This document shows positions 9,349 to 20,995 of a DNA stretch of 64,000 nucleotides, piece by piece (the first letter of the stretch is position 1; each line of letters begins with the position of its first letter). The notes under the pieces were generated by a model that saw only the letters and a list, made by a program, of their open reading frames with translations, was not told where the DNA came from and searched no databases. The stretch spans positions 106,734 to 170,733 of the forward strand of contig JAUXTN010000210.1 of NCBI GenBank assembly GCA_030684355.1, in the 5' to 3' direction. Both the position numbers and the translations under genes were made by a program. The DNA comes from Pseudomonadota bacterium (lineage in GTDB: Bacteria; Myxococcota_A; UBA796; SXON01).

Positions 9349-9446
9349 GGAACCTCGGGGCCGAGTATGCCTCGGACCCACCGCGGATGGAGCGGTTCCA
9401 TGAATCGCGGGGAGAGGGGCGGGCGGCACGCGTTCCGGGGGGCGTT

Positions 9447-9465
9447 GCGGGGGGTTCCCCCCCGC
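9447..9465 (-). terminator. GC-only inverted repeat after sucA
   Basis: GCGGGGGG-TT-CCCCCCCGC, about 20 bases past the sucA stop. It forms a strong stem but no T-run follows, so it is at best a non-canonical terminator. Confidence 0.3.
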
Positions 9466-9485
9466 CCCAAGAACCGCCGGCCTGC

Positions 9486-12212
<2,727 letters not shown>

Positions 12213-12341
12213 CTGGACCCTCGTGGCCGCGCTATCTATCCGCCCCGCGGACGAAAGCCCGCCGAAGTGACGGAGGGGCGGCACGCAGGGCTGGCGCTCC
12301 GCGGTCGCCGCGCGGCGCATCGCGGGGATAGCTGGCGACGC

Positions 12342-13103
12342 ATGAAGATCACGACGCTCAACGCGAATGGGCTGCGCTCGGCGGACCGCCGGGGCTTTCG
12401 GGACTGGCTCGCGCGCACGGAGCCCGACGTGTTGTGCCTGCAGGAGATCCGGGCGGACCAGGCGTGTCTGGACCCCGCCTTGTGGGCCCCGCCGGGCTGG
12501 ACCACCGCGTGGCACCCCGCCCAGAAGAAGGGCTACTCCGGCACCGCCGTTTGGGTGCGGGACGCCCACCCCGCCACGTTCACCGTGGGCTCGGGGCACG
12601 GCCGCGGGGACGACGAGGGCCGCGTCGTCGGCGCGCACCTCGCGGGGATGGACGTGTGGAGCGTGTACCTGCCGTCGGGCTCCTCGGGGCCGGAGCGGCA
12701 AGCGTGGAAGTACGAGTACATGGAGCACATGTGGGAGTGGCTGGCGGCGCGCCTCGCGAGCGGTCGGCCGAGCCTCGTGTGTGGAGACATCAACATCGCG
12801 CACACCGCGATGGACATCAAGAACGCGAAGCCGAACGAGAAGAACTCGGGCTTCCTCCCCGAGGAGCGCGCGTGGATGACGCGGCTCTTCGCGACGGGGT
12901 GGCAGGACGCCTTCCGCGTCGCGAACCCGACGACGGTGGCGTACTCGTGGTGGTCCCAGCGGGGGAACGCGCGGGCGAACGACGTCGGGTGGCGGATCGA
13001 CTACCTGTTCGCGACGCCGGGGGTGAAGGTGGTGGAGTCCTTCATCGACCGCGGCGCCTCGCTGTCGGACCACGCTCCGGTCTCGGCGGTCGTCTCCGTG
13101 TGA
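12342..13103 (+). CDS. Exodeoxyribonuclease III (first copy)
   Basis: 253 residues of the exonuclease III/AP endonuclease family, which repairs abasic sites and trims 3' ends. It shows MKITTLNANGLRSA, the metal-binding Glu in LCLQEIR, GDINIAHTAMD and the terminal SDHAPV. The ATG at 12342 is divergent from sucA, with GGATAGCT a few bases upstream. A second paralogue lies at 63110-63877; this one has the shorter RSADRRGF variant at the N-terminus. It converges with the cyclophilin gene across a strong hairpin. Confidence 0.9.
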   Translation: MKITTLNANGLRSADRRGFRDWLARTEPDVLCLQEIRADQACLDPALWAPPGWTTAWHPAQKKGYSGTAVWVRDAHPATFTVGSGHGRGDDEGRVVGAHLAGMDVWSVYLPSGSSGPERQAWKYEYMEHMWEWLAARLASGRPSLVCGDINIAHTAMDIKNAKPNEKNSGFLPEERAWMTRLFATGWQDAFRVANPTTVAYSWWSQRGNARANDVGWRIDYLFATPGVKVVESFIDRGASLSDHAPVSAVVSV

Positions 13104-13118
13104 GCGGTGCCGGCCCCG

Positions 13119-13152
13119 CGTCGGCGCCCGGCGTCGAGCCCGGGCGCCGACG
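13119..13152. terminator. 13-bp perfect hairpin between convergent genes
   Basis: Arms CGTCGGCGCCCGG and CCGGGCGCCGACG form a perfect 13-bp stem around a short loop, placed between the exonuclease (ends 13103, plus) and the cyclophilin gene (ends 13159, minus). This is the best placed bidirectional terminator in the window, although it has no T-run. Confidence 0.5.
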
Positions 13153-13158
13153 GGCCCC

Positions 13159-13878
13159 CTACTTCGCCGAGATCGTGATCTTCTTGATGACGACGTCCTT
13201 GTCGGGCTTGTCGTCGTGCGCCGGCGTGCGCGCGATCTTGGCGACGACGTCGAGGTTCTGGCAGTCGCCGAAGATGGTGTGCTTGCGGTTGAGGTGATCC
13301 GGCGTGCCTTCGGTGATGAAGAACTGGGAGCCGTTGGTGTCCTTGCCCGAGTTGGCCATCGCGAGGAGGCCGGGCTTGTCGAACACGGTGAAGTCGCCGA
13401 CCTCGTCCTCGAACTTGTAGCCGGGGTCCCCCGTGCCGTTGCCGAGGGGGTCGCCGCCCTGGATCATGAAGCCGGGGATGACGCGGTGGAAGATCGTGCC
13501 GTCGTAGAGCGGACGGTTGGTCTCCTTGCCGTTGTTCGGGTCGGTCCACGTGCGCTCGCCACGCGCCAGCTCGACGAAGTTGGCGACGGTCGCCGGGGCT
13601 TCCTCGGGGCGGAGCGTGCACTCGATGTCGCCCAGCGTGGTCTGGAAGGTGGCGGTGAGCTTCTGCCCGTCCTTCAAGCCGAGCTTCTCGACGGCCTCCC
13701 GCTTCTTGCCGGCCTCCTCCTCGTCCTGCCCGCGCTGGATCCGCGCCTTCAGGGCCTCGTTGTCCTTCTCCAGCCGGTCGCGGGTACGCTCCAGGTCCGC
13801 CACGCGCTGCGTGAGCTTCGCGTTCTGCGCTTCCATCTCCGCGTCCTTGCAACCCACCAGCATCCACGTGAGGAACAT
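13159..13878 (-). CDS. Cyclophilin-type peptidyl-prolyl isomerase, lipoprotein
   Basis: 239 residues. A very short signal sequence with lipobox MLVGC (Cys10) is followed by a charged coiled-coil (about 15-60) and a cyclophilin domain (about 72-237). Catalytic residues are seen in FHRVIPGFMIQGGDP (Phe130, Arg132) and in the later segments AMANSGKDTNGSQFFI and HTIFG. It should speed proline isomerisation of proteins in the periplasm, held at a membrane by lipid. A GGAG ribosome site lies before the ATG at 13878. Confidence 0.85.
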   Translation of the reverse strand: MFLTWMLVGCKDAEMEAQNAKLTQRVADLERTRDRLEKDNEALKARIQRGQDEEEAGKKREAVEKLGLKDGQKLTATFQTTLGDIECTLRPEEAPATVANFVELARGERTWTDPNNGKETNRPLYDGTIFHRVIPGFMIQGGDPLGNGTGDPGYKFEDEVGDFTVFDKPGLLAMANSGKDTNGSQFFITEGTPDHLNRKHTIFGDCQNLDVVAKIARTPAHDDKPDKDVVIKKITISAK

Positions 13879-14020
13879 CGTCGGCTCTCCGGGCCCCCTC
13901 CTATTCGGGTCCGGCCTGGGGCGGCAGGTCCGGTGCGTCCGTCTCTGGGCGGGGGATGCCGACGGGCGGAAACCCGAGCGGGCGTCGAGGGGTTATGGGC
14001 AGAGTCTCCCGGTGCCGCCC

Positions 14021-14251
14021 ATGCGTGTCCGCATCTTCCTGCGTCAGTCCCTCTTCACCCTCCCCGGCGAGGGCCAGCACGTGCCGCCGACCGCCTCCAT
14101 CCTCGACGGGACGCTCGGCGAAGCCACGCCCCTCGGCGTGGCGATCAAGGTCGAGCGCTTCCTCGACGAGCGTGGCCGCCCCGTGGAAGGCAAGCCCTGC
14201 ACGCTCATCATCCCGGGCGCGAAGATCGACCACGTCTGGGTCCAGGAGTAG
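14021..14251 (+). CDS. Conserved small protein of unknown function
   Basis: 76 residues starting MRVRIFLRQSLFTLPGEGQ, with no signal peptide and one Cys. I do not recognise the family. The coding case rests on GC-rich third positions, a plausible ATG, and a stop that is immediately followed in the same frame by the next gene. A TATGGG element about 20 bases upstream may be its promoter. Confidence 0.55.
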   Translation: MRVRIFLRQSLFTLPGEGQHVPPTASILDGTLGEATPLGVAIKVERFLDERGRPVEGKPCTLIIPGAKIDHVWVQE

Positions 14252-14254
14252 GGG

Positions 14255-15016
14255 CTGCTGCTCTTCCTGCTCGTCGCGTGCCAGACGACCCTCGTGGGCG
14301 AGGTCCGGACCGTCGGTGGGGGTCCGGTCCCCGGCGCGGTGCTGACGTCCCCCGGCTGCGACGCCGTGACCGACGGCGACGGGCGGTTCCGCGTCGCCTG
14401 TGAGCCGGGGACGCGCAGCTTCGTCGTGGCCCACCCCGATCACCTCGACCGCACCTGGCCCGTCACGGCGGACGGCGCCGGCGAGCACGACGTGGGCGTG
14501 GTTTCGCTCGCGTCCATCCCGCTGGGGGAGGGGCTGTGGCTCGCGGGAGACGGTCGGCTCGACCCGCTGCCGCCGGCCCCCATCGTGCGCACCGCGACCG
14601 CGGACGAGCAGCGCTGGTGCCTCGACGCCACGCGCGGCGAGCCCGTGCCCGTGCCCGTCGGGCACGTGCGCCTGCTCGACAACCACACGGTGGACTGGCG
14701 GATCTACGCGCTCGACGCCGACCGGTGTGCCTACCGGATGACGCCCGCCGCCGGCGGGAACTGGACCTTCGCCGCCGAGCGGGTCCCGGTTCCCCCCGGC
14801 GTGCCCCGCGGCCCCGGTCGGGAGTGGGTGGAGCTCGACCTGCCCCTGGGCGACTACGCGATCGTCGAGTGGTACGAGGGCTTCCTCGTGCGCGGCCCCG
14901 ACGACACCTGGCGCGGCCACTGGCTCCGCGTCGGCGCGCCAGCCCCGACGGACTCGGGCACCGCCGCGAAGGACGCCCTGACGCCGCGTCCCGCCGAGGC
15001 GACACCCGCGCCCTGA
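14255..15016 (+). CDS. Lipoprotein with carboxypeptidase-regulatory-like domain, likely CTG start
   Basis: 253 residues if started at CTG 14255. The codons right after the previous TAG (14249-14251) read GLLLFLLVACQTT, a clear lipobox with no ATG, GTG or TTG before it. AGGAG at 14244-14248 sits 6 bases before the first CTG. The first usual start, GTG at 14294, would cut off the lipobox. Residues about 15-65 resemble a CarboxypepD_reg beta-sandwich (GGGPVPGAVLTSPG, TDGDGRFRV). The rest is a Trp-rich domain of unknown role. It is co-transcribed with the small gene before it. Confidence 0.65.
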   Translation: MLLFLLVACQTTLVGEVRTVGGGPVPGAVLTSPGCDAVTDGDGRFRVACEPGTRSFVVAHPDHLDRTWPVTADGAGEHDVGVVSLASIPLGEGLWLAGDGRLDPLPPAPIVRTATADEQRWCLDATRGEPVPVPVGHVRLLDNHTVDWRIYALDADRCAYRMTPAAGGNWTFAAERVPVPPGVPRGPGREWVELDLPLGDYAIVEWYEGFLVRGPDDTWRGHWLRVGAPAPTDSGTAAKDALTPRPAEATPAP

Positions 15017-15181
15017 TCCCGTTGCTGGCGAGCCCGGTCGCTGGCCGATCGCGCCGCGCGAAGGACACGGAGGGCGGCGCCCCTGGCGCCGGCTCGGCGG
15101 CGCTCAGCGCCAGGCTTTGCCGATCACCGGGGGCCGGTGCGCCGCCAGCCGAGCGCGCAGCGCGAGCCCGCAGTGGCCTGG

Positions 15182-15198
15182 CCCCCCGCCGCGGGGGG
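15182..15198 (-). terminator. GC-only hairpin after the Ig/barrel gene
   Basis: CCCCCC-GCCGC-GGGGGG, 15 bases past the stop of the 15213-18344 gene. It is a perfect 6-bp stem without a T-run. The rest of the 196-base gap shows nothing else. Confidence 0.35.
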
Positions 15199-15212
15199 CG
15201 CGCCCGAACTGC

Positions 15213-18200
15213 CTAGAGCTGGATGCCGACCGAGATCGTGATGGCGTGCTGTCCGTCGGACACCTCGCCGACCGACTCGCCGCCCGAGTTCTCGACCGCG
15301 ACCTTGCGCGCGCTGAAGTCGTAGGCGCCGGAGACGTACGGCGCCAACCCGCTGCCGTCGCCGAAGGCATAGCCGCCGTCGACGCCGAACTGCGTGTTGT
15401 ACGGCGTGGTGAAGCCGGCGAGGTGCTCGAGGAAGTAGGTGTGGAGGAACACGTTCTTCCCGATCTCGACGCCCACCTCGGGGCCGATCGCGAGGGAGCT
15501 GATCGAGATCTGGTCGAGCTCGATCGCGTTGTTCACGACCTTGTACGCCTGCACGTCGCTCTGGGACCAGCCGGCCTGCGCGCCGACCCAGAACTGGCTC
15601 GCGCCCACGTCGAACGGGTAGCGCCCGGCCACGAGGACCTTCGCGTCGAGGAGCACGTCACCGACGGGCTCGGCGTCGGCGCAGGGGCGGCCGAGCTCGG
15701 CGCAGAGCGGCGCGGGGTCGAGGGTGTAGCGACCGACGCGGAGCTCGGCGTTCGCGCCGAGGTAGGGGATGCCCGGCACCCAGAGGCGCCCGGCGGCCTG
15801 GAAGCCCTGCGCGCCCGCACCGAGCGCGATGGGCGAGGGGAACAGCACGGTCGACCTGGTGAGGACGAGCTGCTCGTAGGAGTAGCTGGTGTAGCTGTAG
15901 CCGGCGCGCACCCGCAGCCAGGGGCGATCGCTCGGGGTGACCGGCGTGCGCGTGATCGTGGTGGTGGTCGACGGGGCCGCGGCGCCGGTGGTGACGGCCG
16001 GGGCCAGCACGGGGGCCGTGTTGGTCGCCGGCGGCGGCGTGTTGGCGACCGGCGTCTGGGTCGTGTTGTTCGCGAAGGGGTCGGTCGCGGCGGGCGTGAA
16101 GGGGTTGGTGCCCCACGCGGCTTCGGCGCCGCCGACGGGCACGCGCATGAAGGTCGAGACCGAGCCGTCGCGCGTGGCGGCGGAGACCTTGACCTCGCCC
16201 GTGGTGCCCGCGGGCACCGTGAGCATCGCCTGGTAGGCGCCGCCGCCGAGGTCCGCCACCGCGCCGACCGTGCCGGTCGAGGTGAGGAAGTCGAGCTGCT
16301 GGCCGCCCACGCCGCGCCCGTTGGCGTCGACCACGGAGACCTTCAGGACCACCGTGCCGCCCGCGCTGACGGTCGCCGGGTCGGAGACGAGGCCCAGCTT
16401 GGCGGGGGCGGCGCTGGCGGTCCCGCCGACGGTCGCGGTCGGCGCGAGCACGACGGCGGCCATCCCCTCGCGCTCGAGGCGGACCCCGGCGAGGCTGCCC
16501 TGCCACTCGCCCACCAGGGCGGCGACTTCCTTGGTGCCGGACACCGGGAGCTTCGGGACGGGCACGGAGAGCGGGGCCTGGATGAGCGTGGCGGCGGCCG
16601 CGAGGTCGCCGACGGTGGCGGTGATCGCGACGACGCCGTTCTTCCGGCCGGCCGTGTAGTAGAGCTGGGCGATGCCCTCGGCGTTGGTGGTCGCCTGCGC
16701 GGCGAGCGTGCCGTCGCCCTGGGTCACCTTCAGGCTGACCGCCTGGTTGGGGACGGGGTACCCGAACTCATCCACGGTCGCGACGGTGAGCATCGCGTTG
16801 GAGAGGCCGTCGCCCGGGATGCGCTCGCGCGCCGGGAGCAGGAGCACCCGCGCGAGGGGGTTGCCGGTCTTGGCGGAGGAGACGGTCGCCGAGAGCTCGA
16901 CGGGACCGCTGCCGGTGGTGGCGAAGACCGCCTGGTAGTCGCCGTTGCGGAGGTCCTTGACGGCGTCCTTCAGGCGCGCGCCGTTGGCCGAGAAGTTGAT
17001 GGTCCGCCCGCCGAGGCCCGCGCCGTCGGGGCCGGTGACCTTCGCGAACAGCTTGAAGCCTTCGGCGCCCGCGGGCAGCGAGGCCGGCTCGGTCGTGAGC
17101 GTGACGCTCGTGGGCCGCGTGGGGACGAGGTTGACCAGCAGGGAGTCGGCCTGGAGCGCCGCGCCGTTCGCGAGGTTGACCGCGATCGTGGCCTGGGTGC
17201 CGGTGTTGCCGAAGGGGGGCGTGTAGGTCGCGACGTAGATGCCGCCGCCCTCGTGGCGGGCGGGGCTCACGACGCCGGCGGTGGTCGAGAACACGACCTG
17301 GGCGCCTTCGTCGGGCTTGCCGTCGGCCGTGACGACCATCGCCCGGACGGGCACCTGGAGGCGGCCGTCGGAGGGGATGGCGGCGGCGGCGGGGAACAGC
17401 GCGATGCGGCGGGCCTCGGGGATCTTCAGGTCGAGGGGCTCCTCGGAGACCTTCCCGTCCGGCGTGATCGTCTTCTTGGTGGCGTTGCTGGCGCCCGGGG
17501 GCACGATGATGGGCACGGTCGCGTGGCCAGCGGCGTCCGACTGGATCGGGCCGAACTCGCGGCCGCCGACCTTCAGGATGACGCTGCTGCCGGGAACCGC
17601 GACGCTGACCGGGTAGTCGGCCTTGCCGACGAGGGGCACCGCGAGGCCGGCGTAGGCGCGGGAGGGATCCCGGCGATCGACCGCGGTGAGGAGCGCGAGG
17701 TGCGGGTACTTCACGGTCGGGGCCGTGTAGAGCGCGCTGAACTGGCCGCCGCCGAGCGGGATGAGGTTGTTGACGACGCCGGCGGAGGGGCGGACGGCGA
17801 GGTCGACGCCGGTGAGGTTCTGACGGTCCCCGCCGGCGAGGTTGATCGCGATGGACGCGGTCAGATCCTGGCTCAGGACGAGCTGCTGGGGGTTGGTCGC
17901 GACCGTGAGGCGCTGGCTGCGCGGGGGCGCGACGCTGAACGACCAGGCGCGAGCGTAGGCCTCCTTCGACGGGAGCTTGCCCTTGAGCGAGACGGTCACG
18001 TTGGTGACGCTGTCGGTCTTCGCCGGCGTGAACGTGAACCGGTAGAGGCCGCCGCCGACCTCCACGAGGTCGGATGCCGCGCCGGCCGTCGCCGTCGGCT
18101 TGCCCCGGAGCCCCGTGATCGGGGTGCCGGTCGGAGAGAGGGCCAGCACGTAGAGGTCGGCAGCCGTGGCGCCATCGCCGACGAGGCCGGTCGGGCTGAC

Positions 18201-18344
18201 GAGCTCCACAAGCCCGCCCGCACCGTCGAACACCGGCGCCGCCTGGGCCCACGCGACCTCGGGCGCGAGGGCAACGGACCCGAGGACGAGTCCGCCCAGC
18301 GCGAGGCGGGCGAGGAGACGGGTGGTGCGCAGCATCGACGACAT
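15213..18344 (-). CDS. Outer-membrane protein: Ig-like repeats plus C-terminal beta-barrel
   Basis: 1043 residues. A signal peptide (1-34, ending AWAQA) is followed by about seven Ig-like/Big-1-type sandwiches. These show recurring pieces such as VEVGGGLYRFTFTP, GGGQFSALYTAP, GGGIYVATYTPP and GGGAYQAMLTVP. Then comes a Thr/Pro/Ala linker (about 755-810) and a final 220 residues of alternating strands ending in Leu, like a small outer-membrane barrel. This is the reverse order of most invasin-type proteins. It is probably a surface adhesin or passenger carrier. It stands alone, with a clear sigma-70 promoter upstream. Confidence 0.7.
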   Translation of the reverse strand: MSSMLRTTRLLARLALGGLVLGSVALAPEVAWAQAAPVFDGAGGLVELVSPTGLVGDGATAADLYVLALSPTGTPITGLRGKPTATAGAASDLVEVGGGLYRFTFTPAKTDSVTNVTVSLKGKLPSKEAYARAWSFSVAPPRSQRLTVATNPQQLVLSQDLTASIAINLAGGDRQNLTGVDLAVRPSAGVVNNLIPLGGGQFSALYTAPTVKYPHLALLTAVDRRDPSRAYAGLAVPLVGKADYPVSVAVPGSSVILKVGGREFGPIQSDAAGHATVPIIVPPGASNATKKTITPDGKVSEEPLDLKIPEARRIALFPAAAAIPSDGRLQVPVRAMVVTADGKPDEGAQVVFSTTAGVVSPARHEGGGIYVATYTPPFGNTGTQATIAVNLANGAALQADSLLVNLVPTRPTSVTLTTEPASLPAGAEGFKLFAKVTGPDGAGLGGRTINFSANGARLKDAVKDLRNGDYQAVFATTGSGPVELSATVSSAKTGNPLARVLLLPARERIPGDGLSNAMLTVATVDEFGYPVPNQAVSLKVTQGDGTLAAQATTNAEGIAQLYYTAGRKNGVVAITATVGDLAAAATLIQAPLSVPVPKLPVSGTKEVAALVGEWQGSLAGVRLEREGMAAVVLAPTATVGGTASAAPAKLGLVSDPATVSAGGTVVLKVSVVDANGRGVGGQQLDFLTSTGTVGAVADLGGGAYQAMLTVPAGTTGEVKVSAATRDGSVSTFMRVPVGGAEAAWGTNPFTPAATDPFANNTTQTPVANTPPPATNTAPVLAPAVTTGAAAPSTTTTITRTPVTPSDRPWLRVRAGYSYTSYSYEQLVLTRSTVLFPSPIALGAGAQGFQAAGRLWVPGIPYLGANAELRVGRYTLDPAPLCAELGRPCADAEPVGDVLLDAKVLVAGRYPFDVGASQFWVGAQAGWSQSDVQAYKVVNNAIELDQISISSLAIGPEVGVEIGKNVFLHTYFLEHLAGFTTPYNTQFGVDGGYAFGDGSGLAPYVSGAYDFSARKVAVENSGGESVGEVSDGQHAITISVGIQL

Positions 18345-18370
18345 GGTGGGGCTCCGGTACGGGGGGCACT

Positions 18371-18400
18371 ATGGTACGGAGCCGTTCCCGATAGTGTCAA
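18371..18400 (-). promoter_or_regulatory. Sigma-70 promoter of the Ig/barrel gene
   Basis: On the minus strand TTGACA (18400-18395), an 18-base spacer, then TACCAT (18376-18371), placed about 27 bases before the ATG at 18344. The -35 element lies only 18 bases from the divergent methyltransferase start at 18418, so the two genes share control sequence. Confidence 0.65.
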
Positions 18401-18417
18401 TGAAAGGTTGCCAGCCC

Positions 18418-19158
18418 ATGCCCGTCCCGTCGGAGACTTTGCATGCCTTTGACCGCCACGCGGGCACGTACGTAGCCTCCTGGGGGTCCGATCCGTTGGC
18501 GCGCTCCCTCCGCGCCCGGGTGCTCTCGGTGTGCGCCCGGTTCTTCCCCGAGAATGGCCGGGTCCTCGACCTGGGATGTGGCGCCGGGCTCGACGCGGCC
18601 GTGCTCGAGGCCATGGGCCACCCGGTTGTCGCGGTCGACGCCTCGGCGGGGATGGTCGCGGAGGCGCGGACCCGCGCGCGGGACGCCCGCCGGGGAGACC
18701 TCGCGGCGCTCGAGCCCCTCGTCCCCGACGGCCCCTTCGACGGCGCCCTCTCGAATTTCGGGGCGCTGAACTGCCTGGCCGACCTCGACGGCTTCGCCCG
18801 CGGGCTCGCCGCGCTGTTGCGGCCCGGCGCCCACGCCGTGCTCGTCGTGATCAACCGCTGGTGTCCCGCGGAGGATCTGACGCTCCTCGCCCGCTTCCGC
18901 CGGCCCCGTCGCCACGTCCGCACGGTCGACGTGGAGGGCATGCCGGTCGCGCTCCGCTACCTCGGCGGGCGTGAGGTGGAGCGGGCCCTCCCCGCCTTCG
19001 AGCCCGTCCATCGCGAGGCCCTCGGCGCCCTGGTGGCTCCGCCGGACCTCGGCGGGCGCCCGGGCCGGCGCACGCGGCTCGAGCCCTGGATCGCGGGGTG
19101 GCCGGTCATCCGGGACCTCGGCGATCACTCCCTGGTCGTGTTGCGGAGACGCCCGTGA
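18418..19158 (+). CDS. SAM-dependent class I methyltransferase
   Basis: 246 residues. The Rossmann motif VLDLGCGAGLDAAVLE (motif I), VAVDASAGM (acidic loop) and a SNFGALNCL motif IV region are clear. The substrate is not deducible. I chose ATG 18418 with AAAGG upstream over the in-frame ATG at 18400, because the earlier one has no spacing for a ribosome site. Its stop overlaps the radical SAM start (GTGA), so it is the first gene of a three-gene operon and may act on the same substrate. Confidence 0.8.
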   Translation: MPVPSETLHAFDRHAGTYVASWGSDPLARSLRARVLSVCARFFPENGRVLDLGCGAGLDAAVLEAMGHPVVAVDASAGMVAEARTRARDARRGDLAALEPLVPDGPFDGALSNFGALNCLADLDGFARGLAALLRPGAHAVLVVINRWCPAEDLTLLARFRRPRRHVRTVDVEGMPVALRYLGGREVERALPAFEPVHREALGALVAPPDLGGRPGRRTRLEPWIAGWPVIRDLGDHSLVVLRRRP

Positions 19159-20609
19159 ACGTCGTCCTGTTCAACCCCCGCGCCCAGAAGGCCCACCGCC
19201 GGCTCCCGCTCTCGCTGCTCATGCTCGCGCGGGTCCTGGACTGCGAGTGGGCGCTGGTCGACGGGAACGTCGAGCCCGGCGCCGAGCAGCGTCTCGACGC
19301 CCTCTGCGCCCGGCCTGGCACCGTGCTCCTCGTCACCGTCATGCCCGGCCCTCAGCTCGGCGTCGCGACGCCGAGCTGCCGACGGCTCAAGGCCCGCTAC
19401 CCCGGGCTCACGATCGTGTGGGGCGGCTACTTCGCGACCGTCTACCCGGAGGCCGCGGCGCGCGACCCCGGCGTCGACTTCGTCGTCCTCGGCCAGGGCG
19501 AGCGCACGCTCCCCGAATTGCTCGACGCGCTCCGAGCCGGTGGCGACCCCACCGCGGTGCCCGGCGTGGCGGCTTGGCGCGACGGGGGGCTCGTGAGGGG
19601 GCCGACGCGCGCCTCGGTGAGGCCCGCCGACTTCCCGGACCCGCCCTACGAGCGGCTCGACATGGAGCGCTACGCCGCGCGCACGTTCCTCGGAGACCGC
19701 ACGTACAACCACCACGCGAGCGCGGGGTGTCCATACTTCTGCAACTTCTGCGCGGTCGTCAACATGTTCGAGGGGAAGTGGATCCCCGACCCCGCGGACC
19801 ACGTCGTCCGCATCGTCCGCCGCCTCGCGACGGAGTACCGCGCCGACGCCATCGAGTTCCACGACAACAACTTCTTCGCGTGGGAGAAGCGCGTCGTGGA
19901 GGTGAGCCGCGGCATCACCGACCTCGGCGTGTCCTGGTGGGGGGAGGCGCGCATCGACACGATGCTCGGCTTCTCGGGCGCGACGTGGGAGGCCATGGCG
20001 CGGTCGGGCCTGCGCATGGTGTTCTTCGGGGCCGAGAGCGGCGATCAGGACGCCATCGACGGCATGGAGAAGGGCGGCCTCACCGTCGAGGACACCCGCG
20101 CGCTCAACCGCCTCGCCCGCCGGCACGGCATCCGCCCCGAGTTCTCCTTCGTCCTCGCGAACCCCGGCGATCCCGAGCGCGACGTGGAACGCAGCCTCGC
20201 GCTCGTCCGTGACCTGAAAGCGGACAACCCGGACTGCGAGATCATCCTCTACATGTACACCCCCGTGCCGCTCCCGGGCATGTACGACGAGGCGACGAAG
20301 CAGGGGTTCGCCCTACCGAAGACGATCGACGACTGGCTCTCGCCGGAGTGGGCCGGCTACGACCGCCGTCGCAACCCGCGCACGCCCTGGATCACCCCGG
20401 GCCTCGTCGACTCCGTGTATGATTTCGAGACCGTGTTGCACGCGCGCTACCCGACGGTGAGCGACCTCCGCATGGGTCCGTGGCAACGCCGGGCCCTGCG
20501 CGCGCTGTCGGCGGCCCGCTGGCGCCTCGGCTGGATGAAGGCCCCCTACGAGCTGCGCCTGCTCCAGAAGGCGTGGGGCTACCGCCGCCCCGAAGAGATG
20601 GGGTTCTGA
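19155..20609 (+). CDS. Radical SAM protein with N-terminal B12-binding-like domain
   Basis: 484 residues. The first 140 have the fold of a B12-binding domain, but no DxHxxG motif is seen, so cobalamin binding is doubtful. The radical SAM cluster is C192-x3-C196-x2-C199 (CPYFCNFC), followed by the barrel with EFHDNNFF and FFGAESG. The GTG start at 19155 overlaps the methyltransferase stop, and its own stop overlaps the next ATG (TGATG). Family members methylate or rearrange lipids, tetrapyrroles and peptides; the substrate here is unknown. Confidence 0.8.
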   Translation: MNVVLFNPRAQKAHRRLPLSLLMLARVLDCEWALVDGNVEPGAEQRLDALCARPGTVLLVTVMPGPQLGVATPSCRRLKARYPGLTIVWGGYFATVYPEAAARDPGVDFVVLGQGERTLPELLDALRAGGDPTAVPGVAAWRDGGLVRGPTRASVRPADFPDPPYERLDMERYAARTFLGDRTYNHHASAGCPYFCNFCAVVNMFEGKWIPDPADHVVRIVRRLATEYRADAIEFHDNNFFAWEKRVVEVSRGITDLGVSWWGEARIDTMLGFSGATWEAMARSGLRMVFFGAESGDQDAIDGMEKGGLTVEDTRALNRLARRHGIRPEFSFVLANPGDPERDVERSLALVRDLKADNPDCEIILYMYTPVPLPGMYDEATKQGFALPKTIDDWLSPEWAGYDRRRNPRTPWITPGLVDSVYDFETVLHARYPTVSDLRMGPWQRRALRALSAARWRLGWMKAPYELRLLQKAWGYRRPEEMGF

Positions 20610-20986
20610 TGCGCCTGATGGAGCGAATCGAAGACGCCGGCATGTCCGTCGAGGTGCTCGCCGCCTTCCGCCGGGCCCTCGGCGAGGTCGCGGGCGCGAG
20701 TGGCCTCCCCGACGTGGAGCAGGCGCTGCTCGCGGGCATGTTCGACCGCCTCGTGCCCCCCGACGCCGACCCCGCCCCCTTCGACGAGCTCTGGCCCCAC
20801 GCCGAGCTCTTCCTCACCACGGCGCTGACCATCGCCGTCTCCGACGGCCGCTACGGCGTCGAGGAAGCGCGCGTCATCGGCTCCCTCGCCTCCCGCCTCG
20901 GCTACTCGGTCAAGGACCTCACGACGATCGAGGCGAAGGTGTTCGAGGACCTGCGGGCACGCGGACGGGCGCTGCGGGGGTCGTGA
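20609..20986 (+). CDS. TerB-like small protein
   Basis: 125 residues with an all-helical TerB-like core. The segment TTALTIAVSDGRYGVEEARVI matches the usual 'ADG..dp.E...i' pattern of TerB/DjlA-type domains, which are metal- or partner-binding helical bundles. The ATG at 20609 overlaps the radical SAM stop. It is probably an accessory of that pathway, but this is an inference from coupling only. Confidence 0.6.
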   Translation: MRLMERIEDAGMSVEVLAAFRRALGEVAGASGLPDVEQALLAGMFDRLVPPDADPAPFDELWPHAELFLTTALTIAVSDGRYGVEEARVIGSLASRLGYSVKDLTTIEAKVFEDLRARGRALRGS

Positions 20987-20995
20987 GGGCCGCGG

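Noticed and set aside
15117..18452. 1111-codon plus-strand frame opposite the Ig/barrel gene
   Set aside because: Composition is a GC shadow; the minus-strand product has a signal peptide, repeats and a promoter.
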